A stretch of 64,000 nt of DNA. It comes from Microbacterium hominis (GTDB taxonomy: Bacteria; Actinomycetota; Actinomycetes; Actinomycetales; Microbacteriaceae). Position 1 is the stretch's first letter. Every line of letters starts with the position of its first letter. A program made the translations under genes and the position numbers. Under the pieces are notes generated by a model that saw nothing but the letters and a program-made list of their open reading frames with translations, was not told the DNA's origin and ran no database searches. The stretch lies in NCBI RefSeq assembly GCF_013282805.1, contig NZ_CP054038.1, forward strand, positions 3,658,001-3,722,000, written 5' to 3'. This document shows positions 42,802 through 53,663 of this stretch, piece by piece.

Positions 42802-45800
42802 TTACGGCACCTGGTACAGGTCGAACACGTACTGCTCGACCTGGGCGCCGTGCGCGTCGACGCCCTCGACCGCCAGGGAGATCTTGCTGTTCACCGGCAC
42901 GTCGGCCTGGTCGATCAGCGCCACCCATTCCCCGTCGCGCTCCACCACGGGCACATCGACCCACGACGGGCTCTCCCCGGGCAGATTGTTGACGTCCCAC
43001 ACGATCGGCGTGCTCGCCATGCGCACCGAGAGCGACGCCCACTCGCCCGGGTCGTAGCCGTCCTGACCGACCGAGCCGATCGTCACCTCGAACGCGCTGT
43101 CACGCGGCGCCCGGTTGAACTCGTCGACGGCGGCGTCGTAGCGCGGGAACACGACGGGCAGCGCCGCGATGGCCCCGTCGGCCGGTTCGTCGGTCGAGAA
43201 CGAGAACACGGTGTACGTCGTGCTCGACAGGGGCGCAGACCCGAGCTTGGTGTTGATGATCCGCACCGACACGTCATGCGCACCCTCACCGACCGTGAGC
43301 TGTGCGTACGGGAAGGCCGCCACGCCGCGATAGACGCCGTCGACCCACACCGCGGTGTTGCCGACCTCGCGGAAGCCGGCGATCGCGTAGCGTCCGGCGA
43401 CGGTGTCCTGCCACTGCGGGAAGCTGAACCCGATGAGCGTGCCCTGCCGTTCTGCGACACGTCCGGGCGAGCCGTCCGCGCGGTACAGGGTGCCGGTGCG
43501 GCTGCGCAGCTTGTACCAGTCGACCGAGGTCTCCTGGCCGGCCGTGTACGTGCGCTCCGGGTCGACCCACAGGGCGGCGGGCAGCCGGCTGGACTCGCTC
43601 GCGCTCTGCTGCCACGTCGCGCCGGCCGTGTAGTACGCCGTGCGCTGGGCGGGGGCGTTGACCGGGACCGACAGACCGACCAGGTCGGTCGTCCAGCCCG
43701 CGGGCCGCACGGTCATCACATCGAGCATCGCGAGCGGACCGAGCTCGCCGTGCCACGACTCGGTGACGGTGGCCAGGTCCTTCTCGCGCACGACGTGATT
43801 CTGTGCGGCATCGATGCCGTGCTCGGTGGCGAAGACGAGGTTGTAGATGTACGGGCTCGTCGCGATAGAGGTCGAGGGATCCACGCCGCGCATCGTGACG
43901 GCGAAGCCGAACTCGCCGTCCTTCACCCGCGCGGTGGGGGTGACGAACAGGTCGGCGCCGGTCGTCGACAGGTACGACTCGACCCCCCAGCGATCCCAAG
44001 ACATCTCGGTGCCGAACTGCGAATCGACGATCTTCATCGGGCGGGGCGTGTCGACGGTGATCGGCACGGCGTCGCGCGCATCGAGCGTGACCTTCGTGGT
44101 CGACCCGGTGATCTCGAGCTCGGGGACCGACACGTAGGTCCAGGTGCGCTGGCCGTCGACGGTCGTGCGTACGTACGCACCCACCGTGTACGTGCCCACG
44201 CGGAGCTCCTCGGTCGGGATGCCGGACGCCAGCGACACCAGCCCGCGGGCCGGAGCGTGACGGTCGACGAGATCGAACAGGCCGACGCTCGCGGGGGCGC
44301 CGTTGCGGTCGATCACCTCGAAATCGACGGTGGTGGTCTGCGGCGCGAGCCACATGCCGACGGCGGTCGTCGACGCCGTCTTCCCGTTCGCCGTGGCGAT
44401 GACGCGGGCGCTGATCTCGCCGTAGGCATCGGTGGCGAGCGTGCCGACGTCGCCGCGCGCCGACACGGTCACCTCCACCGAGCCACCGGCGGGGATCGTC
44501 ACCGTCTGCGGCGACACGCGGATGAGCGACGACGGCACACGTGCACCGTCGGCCCCGGTCACATCGTCGACGCGGAACGACAGCTGCACGGCCTTGGATC
44601 CGCTGTTCTGGTACGTCACCGGCGTCGACGCCTTCTGGTCGGCGCCGTGCGGCCACGCGAAGGTGCCCACCGAGACGCTGACGTCGGAGGTGACGGTCGC
44701 CGCGATGGCACCGGGAACCCACAGCTCGCCCGCGCCCTCTTCGTACACGGTGCTGGTCTCGCCGGTCTTCACGCCGGCGGCGAGCGCGCGCTTGATCTGA
44801 TCGCCGGTCCACTCCGGGTGGGCCTGGGCGACGAGCGCCGCCGCACCCGCAACGTGCGGTGCGGCCATCGAGGTGCCCGACATGCTGCGGTACTTCACGC
44901 CGCCGGTTCCGTTGGCCCACGCCGAGACGATGTCCACACCCGGTGCGGAGATGTCGGGCTTGACGCGGTGGTCGCCCATCACGGCGCCGCGGCTGGAGAA
45001 CGAGGCCACGTCGCCGTTCGCGTCGACGGCGCCGACGGTGAGCGCCTCAGGCGCGCAGCCGGGCGAGGTGACCGAAGTGCGGGTCGAGAGGTTGCCGGCC
45101 GAGATGACGAACAGCGCCTGGTCGCTGAGCGCCTCGACCGCCGCCTCGACGGGGTCCTCGCAGGGTGCGGGCACCTGGCTGCCGAGCGACATGTTCACGA
45201 TGTCGGCGCCCTGGGCGACCGCCCACTCCATGCCCTCGATGATCGACGACTGCGATCCGCCGTTCGGGCCGAGCACCTTGCCGATGATGAGGTCGGCGTC
45301 GGGTGCCATGCCCACGCGGCTCACGTCGGCGGTGCCGTCCCCGGCCACCGTACCCGCGACGTGCGTGCCGTGGCCGACCTGATCCGCGGTCGCGCCCGAG
45401 CCGGTGAAGTCCTTCTCGGCGACGACGTGATCGGCGAGGTCGGGGTGGCTGCTGTCCCACCCGGTGTCGAGCACGGCGACCCGCACCCCCTCGCCGGTGT
45501 AGCCCGACGCCCATGCCTTCGGCGCTCCGGTCTGCTCGACGCCCGTGCGGGGGTCGAGCATGACCGAGGTGGATGCCGCGCCCGCCGCGGCCGGAACGAC
45601 GGCCGGCTCCATGAGGGCGTCCAGCGCGATCCGCACGTCGGCACCGCCCGCCATCAGCGCCTCGAAGGCCTCGGCGGCGGACTCCTTGTCGATCGTCACG
45701 GCGGTCGCGTCGATGGACTCGAGCTCGGCAGTCGCCTCGGTGCCCTCGATGACCCCGACGGTGCCCGACACGATGACGGGGAGGGAGGTGCGGCCCGCGT

Positions 45801-46197
45801 CGTCGTAGCCCTGGCGGACCAGCCCGCTGACGTTGAAGAGCTCGAGATCGAGACGGTCGTCGCCGATGGCGTCGAGCGCGTCGACGGGGATCGCGTAGAC
45901 GTCCCCCTCGACCGTGCGCGTGAAGACGTCGCCGGTCGATTCGCCGCCGGCGCCGCGGACGAACACGCTCTGGCCGCCATCCGCATCCGTGGTGAGGTAC
46001 GCGGTGTCGCCGGTGATGAGGGTCACCGCGGTGCCGCCGGCCGAGGCGCCGCTGAGCAGCGCGGGAGACCCTGTGAGGGCGGGGGCGGCCGGGTCGGCGG
46101 CGACCGCTGCGGTGCCGGTCAGGCCGGCGCCGACCAGCGCACAGCCGGCGACGGTGGCCGCGAGCAGGCGTCGGGGTCGGGAAGAGCTCGGTTGCAT
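42802..46197 (-). CDS. secreted subtilisin-like serine protease (S8)
   Basis: 1131 residues, ATG after AGGAGTGAC. Signal peptide: basic [12 protein letters not shown], hydrophobic stretch to about residue 30 and AVAADP. A pro-region of about 190 residues follows, then the S8 domain with Asp244 ([11 protein letters not shown]), His276 (VGHGTHVAG), Asn in ISAGN and Ser443 ([12 protein letters not shown]). Beyond about residue 500 come beta-rich domains, likely Fn3-like and substrate-binding, to the C-terminus. No sortase motif or anchor, so it should be released to digest extracellular protein. It is a single-gene unit. Confidence 0.93.
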   Translation of the reverse strand: MQPSSSRPRRLLAATVAGCALVGAGLTGTAAVAADPAAPALTGSPALLSGASAGGTAVTLITGDTAYLTTDADGGQSVFVRGAGGESTGDVFTRTVEGDVYAIPVDALDAIGDDRLDLELFNVSGLVRQGYDDAGRTSLPVIVSGTVGVIEGTEATAELESIDATAVTIDKESAAEAFEALMAGGADVRIALDALMEPAVVPAAAGAASTSVMLDPRTGVEQTGAPKAWASGYTGEGVRVAVLDTGWDSSHPDLADHVVAEKDFTGSGATADQVGHGTHVAGTVAGDGTADVSRVGMAPDADLIIGKVLGPNGGSQSSIIEGMEWAVAQGADIVNMSLGSQVPAPCEDPVEAAVEALSDQALFVISAGNLSTRTSVTSPGCAPEALTVGAVDANGDVASFSSRGAVMGDHRVKPDISAPGVDIVSAWANGTGGVKYRSMSGTSMAAPHVAGAAALVAQAHPEWTGDQIKRALAAGVKTGETSTVYEEGAGELWVPGAIAATVTSDVSVSVGTFAWPHGADQKASTPVTYQNSGSKAVQLSFRVDDVTGADGARVPSSLIRVSPQTVTIPAGGSVEVTVSARGDVGTLATDAYGEISARVIATANGKTASTTAVGMWLAPQTTTVDFEVIDRNGAPASVGLFDLVDRHAPARGLVSLASGIPTEELRVGTYTVGAYVRTTVDGQRTWTYVSVPELEITGSTTKVTLDARDAVPITVDTPRPMKIVDSQFGTEMSWDRWGVESYLSTTGADLFVTPTARVKDGEFGFAVTMRGVDPSTSIATSPYIYNLVFATEHGIDAAQNHVVREKDLATVTESWHGELGPLAMLDVMTVRPAGWTTDLVGLSVPVNAPAQRTAYYTAGATWQQSASESSRLPAALWVDPERTYTAGQETSVDWYKLRSRTGTLYRADGSPGRVAERQGTLIGFSFPQWQDTVAGRYAIAGFREVGNTAVWVDGVYRGVAAFPYAQLTVGEGAHDVSVRIINTKLGSAPLSSTTYTVFSFSTDEPADGAIAALPVVFPRYDAAVDEFNRAPRDSAFEVTIGSVGQDGYDPGEWASLSVRMASTPIVWDVNNLPGESPSWVDVPVVERDGEWVALIDQADVPVNSKISLAVEGVDAHGAQVEQYVFDLYQVP

Positions 46198-46312
46198 GGA
46201 GTCACTCCTGGGGATCGGGGGATCCTTAGATCGTCCGGATCCGCCCCGGGAGTCGGCAACCCTCCGCAGCGGCGGGAATGCGCCATGGCACAGGCCCGCC
46301 AGCCGCGCGGGA

Positions 46313-46891
46313 CTACTGGGGCGCGAGCCCCAGGTCGTCGAGGTCGATCGCGGCGAGCCACTGCAGGCCCTCCGCCTCGATCGCCGCCTGCGCGCCGGTC
46401 TTGCGGTCGACGATCACCGCGACGGCGACGGGCTCCGCGCCCTCTCGCCGCAGCGCCTCGACCGCCTTGAGCGCCGACTGACCGGTCGTCGAGGTGTCCT
46501 CGACCACGACCACGCGCTTGCCGACGACGTCGGCGCCCTCGACCTGGCGGCCGCGGCCGTGGTCCTTGGGCTCCTTGCGCACGACGAACGCGTCGAGCGG
46601 GGTCGGCGTGCGGGCCGACTCGTGCATCACCGCGTTCGCGATCGGGTCGGCGCCGAGGGTGAGACCGCCCACCGCCACGATGCCGTCGACGTCGCGGATG
46701 AGGTCGAGCATGATGCGCCCGATCGCGGGAGCTGCGCGGTGGTCGAGCGTCAGCTTGCGCATGTCGACGTAGTACGACGCCTTCTTGCCGCTGGAGAGGG
46801 TGAAGTCGCCGTGGAACACGGCTTCGGCCGTGATGAGGGCGATGAGGTTGTGGCGGTCGAGCTCGAGCTCGGGCGTGGACGCGACGGTCAT
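46313..46891 (-). CDS. pyrE: orotate phosphoribosyltransferase
   Basis: 192 residues from ATG ([15 protein letters not shown]). PRPP loop [21 protein letters not shown], flexible loop [12 protein letters not shown] and [14 protein letters not shown] match actinobacterial PyrE. It joins orotate to PRPP to make OMP in pyrimidine synthesis. TATAGA near the start suggests a short or absent leader. It stands alone, apart from other pyr genes. Confidence 0.94.
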   Translation of the reverse strand: MTVASTPELELDRHNLIALITAEAVFHGDFTLSSGKKASYYVDMRKLTLDHRAAPAIGRIMLDLIRDVDGIVAVGGLTLGADPIANAVMHESARTPTPLDAFVVRKEPKDHGRGRQVEGADVVGKRVVVVEDTSTTGQSALKAVEALRREGAEPVAVAVIVDRKTGAQAAIEAEGLQWLAAIDLDDLGLAPQ

Positions 46892-47027
46892 GGTCTCGAG
46901 TCTATAAATCCTGGGATTCTTCACACGACTTCTCGTGCCGAAGGGGTTGCTCCCACCCTAGAGTCAGGACTCGAGTGTCCCGCCGCCGAGTCGCCCGACC
47001 CGCGGCATCCACCGTCAGGAGCACCGC

Positions 47028-48581
47028 ATGACGCGCATCGGCATCGTCGCCGAACGACCCGGGGAGAACCGGGTCTCCGCCACGCCCCAGACCGTCGCCA
47101 AGATCCTCGCGCTCGGGTACGAGGTCGTCGTCGAGACGGGGGCGGGTGCGGCATCCACCTTCCCGGATCACGCATACGCGGATGCCGGGGCCGGCGTCGT
47201 CTCGAAGGAGGAGGCGTGGGCGGCGGCGGTCGTGCTGAAGGTCGCGCCGCCGACCGACGACGAGATCGCCCTCCTCGCCGACGGCGCCACGCTCCTCGGA
47301 CTGCTGTCGCCGGCGCTGCGCCCCGATCTCGTCGCGGCACTGTCGACCCGCGGCATCACCGCGCTCGCGCTCGACGCCGTACCGCGCATCTCGCGGGCCC
47401 AGTCGATGGATGTGCTCAGCTCCATGGCGAACATCTCCGGCTACCGTGCCGTGGTGGAGGCGGCGCACGAGTTCGGCCGCTTCTTCACCGGTCAGGTGAC
47501 CGCGGCGGGCAAGGTCCCGCCCGCCAAGGTGCTCGTCGCCGGCGCGGGCGTGGCGGGGCTCGCGGCGATCGGCGCGGCATCGAGCCTCGGCGCCATCGTG
47601 CGGGCCACCGACCCGCGACCCGAGGTGGCCGACCAGGTGCGTTCGATCGGCGGCGAGTACCTCGAGGTCGTCGTTCCCGACGAGCAGAAGCAGGTGTCGT
47701 CCGACGGCTACGCCAAGGCCACGAGCGAGGCCTACGATCGGCGGGCCGCCGAGATCTACAGCGAGCAGGCCGCCGACGTCGACATCATCATCACGACCGC
47801 GCTGATCCCGGGACGCCCGGCACCGCGCCTGATCACCGCCGACGACGTGGCGGCCATGACACCCGGCTCGGTCATCGTCGACATGGCGGCCGCCCAGGGC
47901 GGCAACGTCGCGGGGTCGGTGGCGGGCGAGCGCGTGGTCACCGAGAACGGCGTGGTCATCCTCGGCTACACCGACCTCGCGGGGCGGCTGCCGGCCCAGG
48001 CGTCGCAGCTGTACGGCACGAACCTCCTCAATCTGCTGAAGCTCGTGACTCCCGCCAAAGACGGCGTGCTGACGCTCGACTTCGACGACGTGGTGCAGCG
48101 CTCGGTCACCGTCGTGCGCGACGGGGCGACCACGTGGCCGCCGCCGCCGGTGACCGTCTCGGCGGCGCCCGCGAAGCCGGCCGTCGAAGCCACGGACGCG
48201 GCATCCACGGGACGAACACCCTGGCTCACGCCGGCCAGACGCGGCGCGCTCGTCGTGGCGGGCATCGCCGCGCTGTTCCTCGTCAGCGCCGTCGCCCCCG
48301 CACCGCTGCCGCAGCACCTCACCGTGCTGACGCTGTCGATCGTGGTGGGCTTCTACGTGATCGGCAAGGTCACCCACGCGCTGCACACACCGCTGATGAG
48401 CATCACCAATGCGATCTCCGGAATCATCGTGATCGGCGCGATGAGCCAGATCGTGGTGCCCGATCTCACGGTTCGGGTCCTCGCCGCGATCGCCGTGCTG
48501 CTCGCATCGATCAACATCTTCGGCGGATTCGCGGTGACCCGACGAATGCTCTCGATGTTCCAGAAGGGGGCGCAGCAGTGA
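47028..48581 (+). CDS. pntA: NAD(P) transhydrogenase subunit alpha
   Basis: 517 residues. Domain I, NAD-binding, starts [20 protein letters not shown] and has [33 protein letters not shown] and [13 protein letters not shown] are family marks. After a Pro/Ala linker come about four C-terminal membrane helices, so this is the long PntA form, not the split PntAA/PntAB. With PntB it uses proton inflow to reduce NADP with NADH. Confidence 0.95.
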   Translation: MTRIGIVAERPGENRVSATPQTVAKILALGYEVVVETGAGAASTFPDHAYADAGAGVVSKEEAWAAAVVLKVAPPTDDEIALLADGATLLGLLSPALRPDLVAALSTRGITALALDAVPRISRAQSMDVLSSMANISGYRAVVEAAHEFGRFFTGQVTAAGKVPPAKVLVAGAGVAGLAAIGAASSLGAIVRATDPRPEVADQVRSIGGEYLEVVVPDEQKQVSSDGYAKATSEAYDRRAAEIYSEQAADVDIIITTALIPGRPAPRLITADDVAAMTPGSVIVDMAAAQGGNVAGSVAGERVVTENGVVILGYTDLAGRLPAQASQLYGTNLLNLLKLVTPAKDGVLTLDFDDVVQRSVTVVRDGATTWPPPPVTVSAAPAKPAVEATDAASTGRTPWLTPARRGALVVAGIAALFLVSAVAPAPLPQHLTVLTLSIVVGFYVIGKVTHALHTPLMSITNAISGIIVIGAMSQIVVPDLTVRVLAAIAVLLASINIFGGFAVTRRMLSMFQKGAQQ

Positions 48582-50005
48582 CCGGGGATCCGCTCGCCGC
48601 CCTCATCCTCGCCGCCTCGGTGGCCACCGCCGCCTACCTCGTGGCCGGACTGCTGTTCATCCTCGCCCTCGCGGGACTGAGCAAGCACGAAACGGCCCGG
48701 CGCGGCGTCGGCTACGGCATCGCCGGCATGGCCATCGCCCTGCTCGCCACCGTGCTCGCAGTGACGGGGACCGCGGCCGTGACGAGCCAGGACGCGCTCG
48801 GGTTGATCCTCCTCGTGGTCGCGGTGGTCGTGGGCGGTGCCATCGGACTGTGGCGGGCGCGCGTCGTCGAGATGACGGGGATGCCGGAGCTCATCGCCCT
48901 GCTGCACTCGTTCGTGGGCGCCGCCGCGGTGCTCGTCGGCTGGAACGGCGCCCTCTACGACACCGGGCTGGAGGGCGCGCTCGCCGACATCCACCACGCA
49001 GAGGTCTTCATCGGCGTGTTCATCGGCGCGGTCACCTTCACCGGCTCGATCGTCGCGTTCCTGAAGCTCTCGGGGCGCGTGTCGTCGAAGCCCCTCGTGC
49101 TGCCCGGCAAGAACGCCATGAACCTCGGGGCGCTGGTCGCCTTCGTCGCGCTGACCGTCTGGTACGTCATCACGCCGGAGCTGTGGCTGCTGATCGTCGT
49201 GACGCTGCTCGCACTCGCGCTCGGGTGGCACCTGGTGGCATCCATCGGCGGCGGCGACATGCCCGTGGTCGTCTCGATGCTCAACAGCTATTCCGGCTGG
49301 GCGGCGGCCGCGGCGGGCTTCCTGCTGAACAACGACCTGCTCATCGTGACGGGCGCGCTCGTCGGCTCGTCGGGTGCCTACCTCTCGTACATCATGTGCA
49401 AGGCGATGAACCGGTCGTTCCTGTCGGTGATCGCCGGCGGCTTCGGCATCGAGGCTCCGCGCGGCGACGACGCCGATCACGGCGAGCACCGCGAGGTGGA
49501 TGCCGAGACCGTCGCCGACATGCTCGCCGGCGCCTCGACCGTGGTCATCACGCCCGGCTACGGCATGGCCGTCGCGCAGGCGCAGTACCCCGTGGCGGAG
49601 CTCACCCAGCAGCTGCGCGACCGCGGCGTGAACGTGCGGTTCGGCATCCATCCCGTCGCCGGACGCCTCCCGGGCCACATGAACGTGCTGCTGGCCGAGG
49701 CCAAGGTGCCCTACGACATCGTGCTGGAGATGGACGAGATCAACGACGACCTGCGCTCCACGGCGGTCGTGCTCGTGATCGGCGCGAACGACACCGTCAA
49801 CCCGGCGGCCGCCGAGGACCCGTCGTCGCCGATCGCCGGGATGCCGGTGCTGCGGGTGTGGGAGGCGGAGAACGTCATCGTGTTCAAGCGCTCGATGGCC
49901 TCCGGCTACGCCGGCGTGCAGAACCCGCTGTTCTTCCGTGAGAACACGGCGATGCTGTTCGGCGACGCCAAGGAGCGGGTCGACGACATCCTGAAGGCCC
50001 TGTAG
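48578..50005 (+). CDS. pntB: NAD(P) transhydrogenase subunit beta
   Basis: 475 residues, GTG overlapping pntA by 4 bp with AAGGGGG as ribosome site. About nine membrane helices (domain II) up to residue 270, then domain III for NADP with [36 protein letters not shown] and [12 protein letters not shown]. It completes the proton-pumping transhydrogenase, the main NADPH source that PobA or biosynthesis can draw on. Confidence 0.96.
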   Translation: MTGDPLAALILAASVATAAYLVAGLLFILALAGLSKHETARRGVGYGIAGMAIALLATVLAVTGTAAVTSQDALGLILLVVAVVVGGAIGLWRARVVEMTGMPELIALLHSFVGAAAVLVGWNGALYDTGLEGALADIHHAEVFIGVFIGAVTFTGSIVAFLKLSGRVSSKPLVLPGKNAMNLGALVAFVALTVWYVITPELWLLIVVTLLALALGWHLVASIGGGDMPVVVSMLNSYSGWAAAAAGFLLNNDLLIVTGALVGSSGAYLSYIMCKAMNRSFLSVIAGGFGIEAPRGDDADHGEHREVDAETVADMLAGASTVVITPGYGMAVAQAQYPVAELTQQLRDRGVNVRFGIHPVAGRLPGHMNVLLAEAKVPYDIVLEMDEINDDLRSTAVVLVIGANDTVNPAAAEDPSSPIAGMPVLRVWEAENVIVFKRSMASGYAGVQNPLFFRENTAMLFGDAKERVDDILKAL

Positions 50006-50020
50006 CGCGGCGCGGGACGG

Positions 50021-50057
50021 AGGAAGGGCCGGCGCCGCAGGGGCACCGGCCCTTCCT
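50021..50057. terminator. terminator between pntB and serine protease
   Basis: AGGAAGGGCCGG and CCGGCCCTTCCT form a perfect 12-bp stem with a 13-nt loop, 15 bp after the pntB stop and 23 bp before the convergent protease stop. Confidence 0.82.
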
Positions 50058-50080
50058 GTCGGTCGTCCCGCCGCCGGAGC

Positions 50081-50887
50081 TCAGTCCAGGAAGCTGGACA
50101 CCCAGGCCAGCTCGTCGGCCTGGTCGAGCCGGAAGACGCCGCCCGTGCCACCGCACGTCTCGTTCAGGCCGAACGAGGTGACCCCCGCGATGACGTTGCT
50201 CGTGCCGAGGAAGTTCGGCCCGCCGGAGTCGCCGAAGCACGTGCCTCCGGTGCGGGCGTTGTTCGACAGCAGGATCGAGAAGCCGCCCGTGAAGCCCGGG
50301 GAGTTGATCTGGTTGAGCTTCGGATACGCGACCATCCGGGTCTTCAGAGCGCTCGACTCGAGCTTGGACGCCGCGGGATACGAGCTCTGCAGGCCGTAGC
50401 CGACCGCCGTGAACGTGACATCCTGCTTGCCGCGCTTGGTCGCGAGGCTGTCGAGCTGACCCGCGACCGGCAGCGCGCCGTAGGCGTCGAGGAGGACGGG
50501 CTCATCGAGCACGACCACGCCGAGGTCGTTCGTGAAGAACGCGGCCGGGTCGTAGTCGGGATAGACGTAGGGCGTTCCGGTCACCTCGCCGACCAGCGGA
50601 TAGCCGTGCGCCGCGGGGTCGGGTTCGAGGTCGCTCGTGAACCACAGCTGCACGCCCTCGACGGCGCCCTCGGTGCAATGGCCCGCGGTGACGTAGACCG
50701 TCGGCGAGATGAGGGTGCCCGAGCACCGCCATCCGCCGCCTTCGCCGTCGAAGGCGACCATCAGTCCGACGTAGGGATGGCCCTCGCCGTCGGGCACGCC
50801 GTCGGTCACGGCCTGCGCGGGCGTGGCGAATGACAGGAACAGCACGGCGGCCGCCGCAGCGGCGAGTCCGAGCACAGGTCTGCGCAT
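50081..50887 (-). CDS. secreted trypsin-like serine protease (S1)
   Basis: 268 residues, ATG after GAGGAGAAG. Signal peptide to about AQA26. Triad His70 (VTAGHC), Asp121 (TNDLGVV) and Ser221 (FGDSGGP). It has Cys pairs around His70 and the active Ser, as in chymotrypsin-fold enzymes. The extra Tyr/Pro-rich loop PYVYPDYDP before Asp121 is seen in actinobacterial S1 proteases. Exported, single-gene unit. Confidence 0.92.
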   Translation of the reverse strand: MRRPVLGLAAAAAAVLFLSFATPAQAVTDGVPDGEGHPYVGLMVAFDGEGGGWRCSGTLISPTVYVTAGHCTEGAVEGVQLWFTSDLEPDPAAHGYPLVGEVTGTPYVYPDYDPAAFFTNDLGVVVLDEPVLLDAYGALPVAGQLDSLATKRGKQDVTFTAVGYGLQSSYPAASKLESSALKTRMVAYPKLNQINSPGFTGGFSILLSNNARTGGTCFGDSGGPNFLGTSNVIAGVTSFGLNETCGGTGGVFRLDQADELAWVSSFLD

Positions 50888-51007
50888 CACTTCTCCTCGT
50901 GAGTTCGGTTGGGCAGAGGATCCCACCGCACCTGGCGCCCTGCAAGAGCCCGATTCGACCATCGCGCGCGGAACGGCGAGGTCGGCGGTGCGACCTAGGC
51001 TTGAGGG

Positions 51008-51847
51008 ATGCGCCTTGCCACTTGGAACGTGAACTCCATTCGCGCCCGCGTCGACCGCATCGTCGATTTCGCCGTGCGCGAGCACATCGACGTGCTCGCG
51101 ATGCAGGAGATCAAGTGCAAGACCGAGCAGTTCCCGTTCGCCGCGTTCGAAGAGGCGGGGTACCACGTCGAGGCGCACGGGTTCTCCCAGTGGAACGGCG
51201 TCGCGATCGCCAGTCGCGAGCCGATCTCCGATGTGCGCACGGCGTTCCCCGACATGCCCGGCTTCGCGAAGGGGCATGAGGGCCCCGACGCGCCGCAGGA
51301 GGCGCGGGCGCTCGGCGCCACCGTCGGCGGGGTCGAGGTGTGGAGTCTCTACGTGCCGAACGGCCGCGCCCTCGGCGACCCGCACTACGACTACAAGTTG
51401 CACTGGCTGAAGGCGCTCGAGGAGTACACTCGCTCGGCCCTCGCGGCGAACCCCGAGCTGCCGCTCGCCCTCGTGGGCGACTTCAACATCGCCCCGACGG
51501 ATGCCGACAACGGCGATCCGTCGGTGGTGGCGGGCTTCTCCACCCACGTCTCGCCCCTCGAACGCGACGCGTTCGCGGCGATCGAGGCCGCCGGCGTGCA
51601 AGACGTCGTGCGCCCGCTGGTTCCGACCGGCTTCACCTACTGGGACTACAAGCAGCTGCGCTTCCCGCGCAACCAGGGTCTGCGCATCGACTTCATCATG
51701 GGATCGCAGGCCCTCGCCGACGGCGTGACGGGTGCCGCCATCCACCGCGAGGAGCGCAAGGGCGACGGCCCGAGCGACCACGTGCCCGTGGTCGTCGACC
51801 TCGACCTCGAGCCCGTCGACGACGACGACCGCCCCATGTTCTGGTGA
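51008..51847 (+). CDS. xthA: exodeoxyribonuclease III (AP endonuclease)
   Basis: 279 residues. N-terminal MRLATWNVNSIRAR, catalytic Glu in MQEIKCK, LALVGDFNIAPTD and final GPSDHVPVVVDL define the exonuclease III family. It cuts at abasic sites and trims 3' ends in base-excision repair. Leaderless-type TAGGCT box just before ATG. No LexA box was noticed here. Confidence 0.95.
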   Translation: MRLATWNVNSIRARVDRIVDFAVREHIDVLAMQEIKCKTEQFPFAAFEEAGYHVEAHGFSQWNGVAIASREPISDVRTAFPDMPGFAKGHEGPDAPQEARALGATVGGVEVWSLYVPNGRALGDPHYDYKLHWLKALEEYTRSALAANPELPLALVGDFNIAPTDADNGDPSVVAGFSTHVSPLERDAFAAIEAAGVQDVVRPLVPTGFTYWDYKQLRFPRNQGLRIDFIMGSQALADGVTGAAIHREERKGDGPSDHVPVVVDLDLEPVDDDDRPMFW

Positions 51848-51916
51848 CGACGATCCGACCGGGCCTGGTCACGCGGGCCCCGCGCGCGTAGCGTGGCCCG
51901 CGTCGGAGGGAGCCCC

Positions 51917-52429
51917 ATGAAAGCCGTCGCGATCACCCTCGCCGTGCTCATCGGCGCCGTCGTCGCCGCGGCCGTCGGCCTGGCCGCGGCGCTGGTCGGC
52001 GCGGTGCGCACGGGGGATCCGGAGCGGGTCCGCCGGTTCACGCGCTTCCAGCGCGACAGGGTCAATCCGCGTGTGCTGCAGACCGCCGGCTCCGCCGGAG
52101 ACCGCTACGCGGTCGTCGAGCACGTCGGGCGCACGAGCGGCACCCCCTACGAGACCCCCGTCGGCGCGGTGCGCGACGGCGATCACTGGTACGTCATGCT
52201 CGTCTACGGGCCGCAGACCTCGTGGGCGCGCAACCTCGTCGCCGCGGGCGGCGGGTCGTTGCGCAGCGACGGCGAGCGCCGCACCGTCGTCGACGCGGTG
52301 GTCGTGCCCGTCGCCGAGACGCCGTTCGTGCACAGCGACGCCGGCGTGATCCGTTTCCTCGGCATCCAGTCGGCGCTGCGGCTGCGCGATGCCGGGGTGG
52401 CGGCATCCACCGAGGCGGTCGCGGAATGA
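51917..52429 (+). CDS. Ddn-like deazaflavin-type nitroreductase family protein (first)
   Basis: 170 residues from ATG after TCGGAGGGAG. An N-terminal membrane helix (AITLAVLIGAVVAAAVGLAA) precedes a split-barrel domain with VVEHVGRTSGTPYETPV and WYVMLVYGPQTSWARNL, the signature of the F420-dependent Ddn family. Such proteins reduce quinones or nitro compounds with F420H2. It overlaps a paralogue by 4 bp. Whether the host makes F420 cannot be seen here. Confidence 0.82.
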   Translation: MKAVAITLAVLIGAVVAAAVGLAAALVGAVRTGDPERVRRFTRFQRDRVNPRVLQTAGSAGDRYAVVEHVGRTSGTPYETPVGAVRDGDHWYVMLVYGPQTSWARNLVAAGGGSLRSDGERRTVVDAVVVPVAETPFVHSDAGVIRFLGIQSALRLRDAGVAASTEAVAE

Positions 52430-52899
52430 GGCGGCTCGTCGTCACGGCAGCCGTGCTGCTGGTGCTCGCCCTGCCCCTCGCCTATGTCGTGCGCGGGGTG
52501 CGCACGAAGGATCCGCGCTTCCTCGACCGGTTCATCCGCCTGCAGCGGGACGTGCTCAACCGCGGCATGATGACCGCCGCCGGACGGACGAACTCGCCGA
52601 TCGCCGTGATCGAGCACATCGGCCGGTCGAGCGGCCGCTCGTACGAGACGCCGGTGACCGCGTTCCGCGAGGGCGACGACTGGGTGATCGGACTGCCGTA
52701 CGGCCCCGAGGTGTCCTGGGCGAAGAACGTGCTGACCGCCGGAGAGGCCGTGCTGCGCATCGACGGGGACCGCCACGTCGTCAACGGGGTGCGCGTGGTG
52801 CCGATCGCCTCCACCGCGCTCGCCACGCGCATGTCGGCGGTGATCCGGCTGTTCGGCGTGGAGTCCGCGATGGTGCTCCACGACGCGTCGGTGCGCTGA
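52426..52899 (+). CDS. Ddn-like deazaflavin-type nitroreductase family protein (second)
   Basis: 157 residues, ATGA overlap with the previous gene. The same plan: N-terminal helix (LVVTAAVLLVLALPLAYVV), then IEHIGRSSGRSYETPV and WVIGLPYGPEVSWAKNV. The two genes arose by tandem duplication and have diverged; the anchored pair may form a heterodimer at the membrane. Confidence 0.82.
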   Translation: MRRLVVTAAVLLVLALPLAYVVRGVRTKDPRFLDRFIRLQRDVLNRGMMTAAGRTNSPIAVIEHIGRSSGRSYETPVTAFREGDDWVIGLPYGPEVSWAKNVLTAGEAVLRIDGDRHVVNGVRVVPIASTALATRMSAVIRLFGVESAMVLHDASVR

Positions 52900-52957
52900 G
52901 CGACCCGAGCCGGCGACGAGACCCACCTTCCGCACTCGAACCCGCCCATCGGCGGCG

Positions 52958-53015
52958 GTTCTCGGCGCGAAAGGCGGGTCTCGGCGGCAGAGGCCGGTCT
53001 CGGCGGCAGAGCGCA
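52958..53015. repeat. 19-bp tandem repeat in intergenic DNA
   Basis: GGTCTCGGCGGCAGAG occurs at 52977-52992 and 52996-53011 with a 19-bp period, and a degenerate copy (GGTTCTCGGCGCGAAAGGC) starts near 52958. It lies between convergent genes. No coding role seen; the rest of this 140-bp gap shows nothing else. Confidence 0.6.
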
Positions 53016-53039
53016 GCGCAGGGCGCAGAGCGCTGACCC

Positions 53040-53663
53040 TCAACCGCCCATCGTGCCGGTGCGGGGCTCGCCGGGCGCGGGCGCGTAGCGCAGCAGCACC
53101 GCCCCCCTGTCCGACACGAGCGGCGGGGCGATCAGCCGGAGGTTCGCCGGCGCGGCGCCGTCGGGGAAGACCTTCTTCCCCTGCCCCAGCACGACCGGGT
53201 ACACCCACAGGGTGAGCTCGTCGAAGAGCCGATCGGTCAGGAGGGTCTGCACCAGGTCGACGCTGCCGATCACGCGCACGTTCTCGTGCCGCTCGCGCAG
53301 CCCGGCGAACTCGGCCGCCAGGTCGGGGCCGAGCCGCTGCGATCCGACCCACGCGAGCGTCGGCGTCCCGCGGGAGGCCACGTACTTCGGGATCCGGTTG
53401 AAGGCGCCCGCGATGCCGCCGGCGAAGGCGTCGGGATGCCGCGGCCAGTAGTCCGCGAAGATGTCGTACGTGCGGCGCCCGAGCACGAGGGCGTCGATGT
53501 CGCGCAGCCGCTCCTGCACGTTCGCGCCCTCGACGTCGTCGCTGAGCGGCGCCTGCCACCCGCCGTACGGGAACCCGTTCGATGGGTCCTCGTCGGGCCC
53601 GCCCGGCGCCTGCGCGACCAGGTCGAGGGTGGTGAACAGGTCGATCGTGATGCGTCCGGTCAT
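53040..53663 (-). CDS. dihydrofolate reductase/RibD C-terminal family protein
   Basis: 207 residues. RibD-like motifs: MTGRITIDLFTTLDL, ALVLGRRTYDIFADYW, VIGSVDLVQTLL and LWVYPVVLGQGKKVFPDG. These small NADPH-binding reductases of mostly unknown substrate are common beside HxlR regulators. It overlaps the regulator by ATGA and is the last gene of the VOC-HxlR-reductase operon. Confidence 0.88.
   Translation of the reverse strand: MTGRITIDLFTTLDLVAQAPGGPDEDPSNGFPYGGWQAPLSDDVEGANVQERLRDIDALVLGRRTYDIFADYWPRHPDAFAGGIAGAFNRIPKYVASRGTPTLAWVGSQRLGPDLAAEFAGLRERHENVRVIGSVDLVQTLLTDRLFDELTLWVYPVVLGQGKKVFPDGAAPANLRLIAPPLVSDRGAVLLRYAPAPGEPRTGTMGG

Noticed and set aside
42850-46470. 1206-codon open frame on the plus strand opposite the subtilase
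   Set aside because: It is the antisense shadow of a clear S8 protease; composition is Arg/Gly/His-rich without recognisable domains, as expected in GC-rich DNA.
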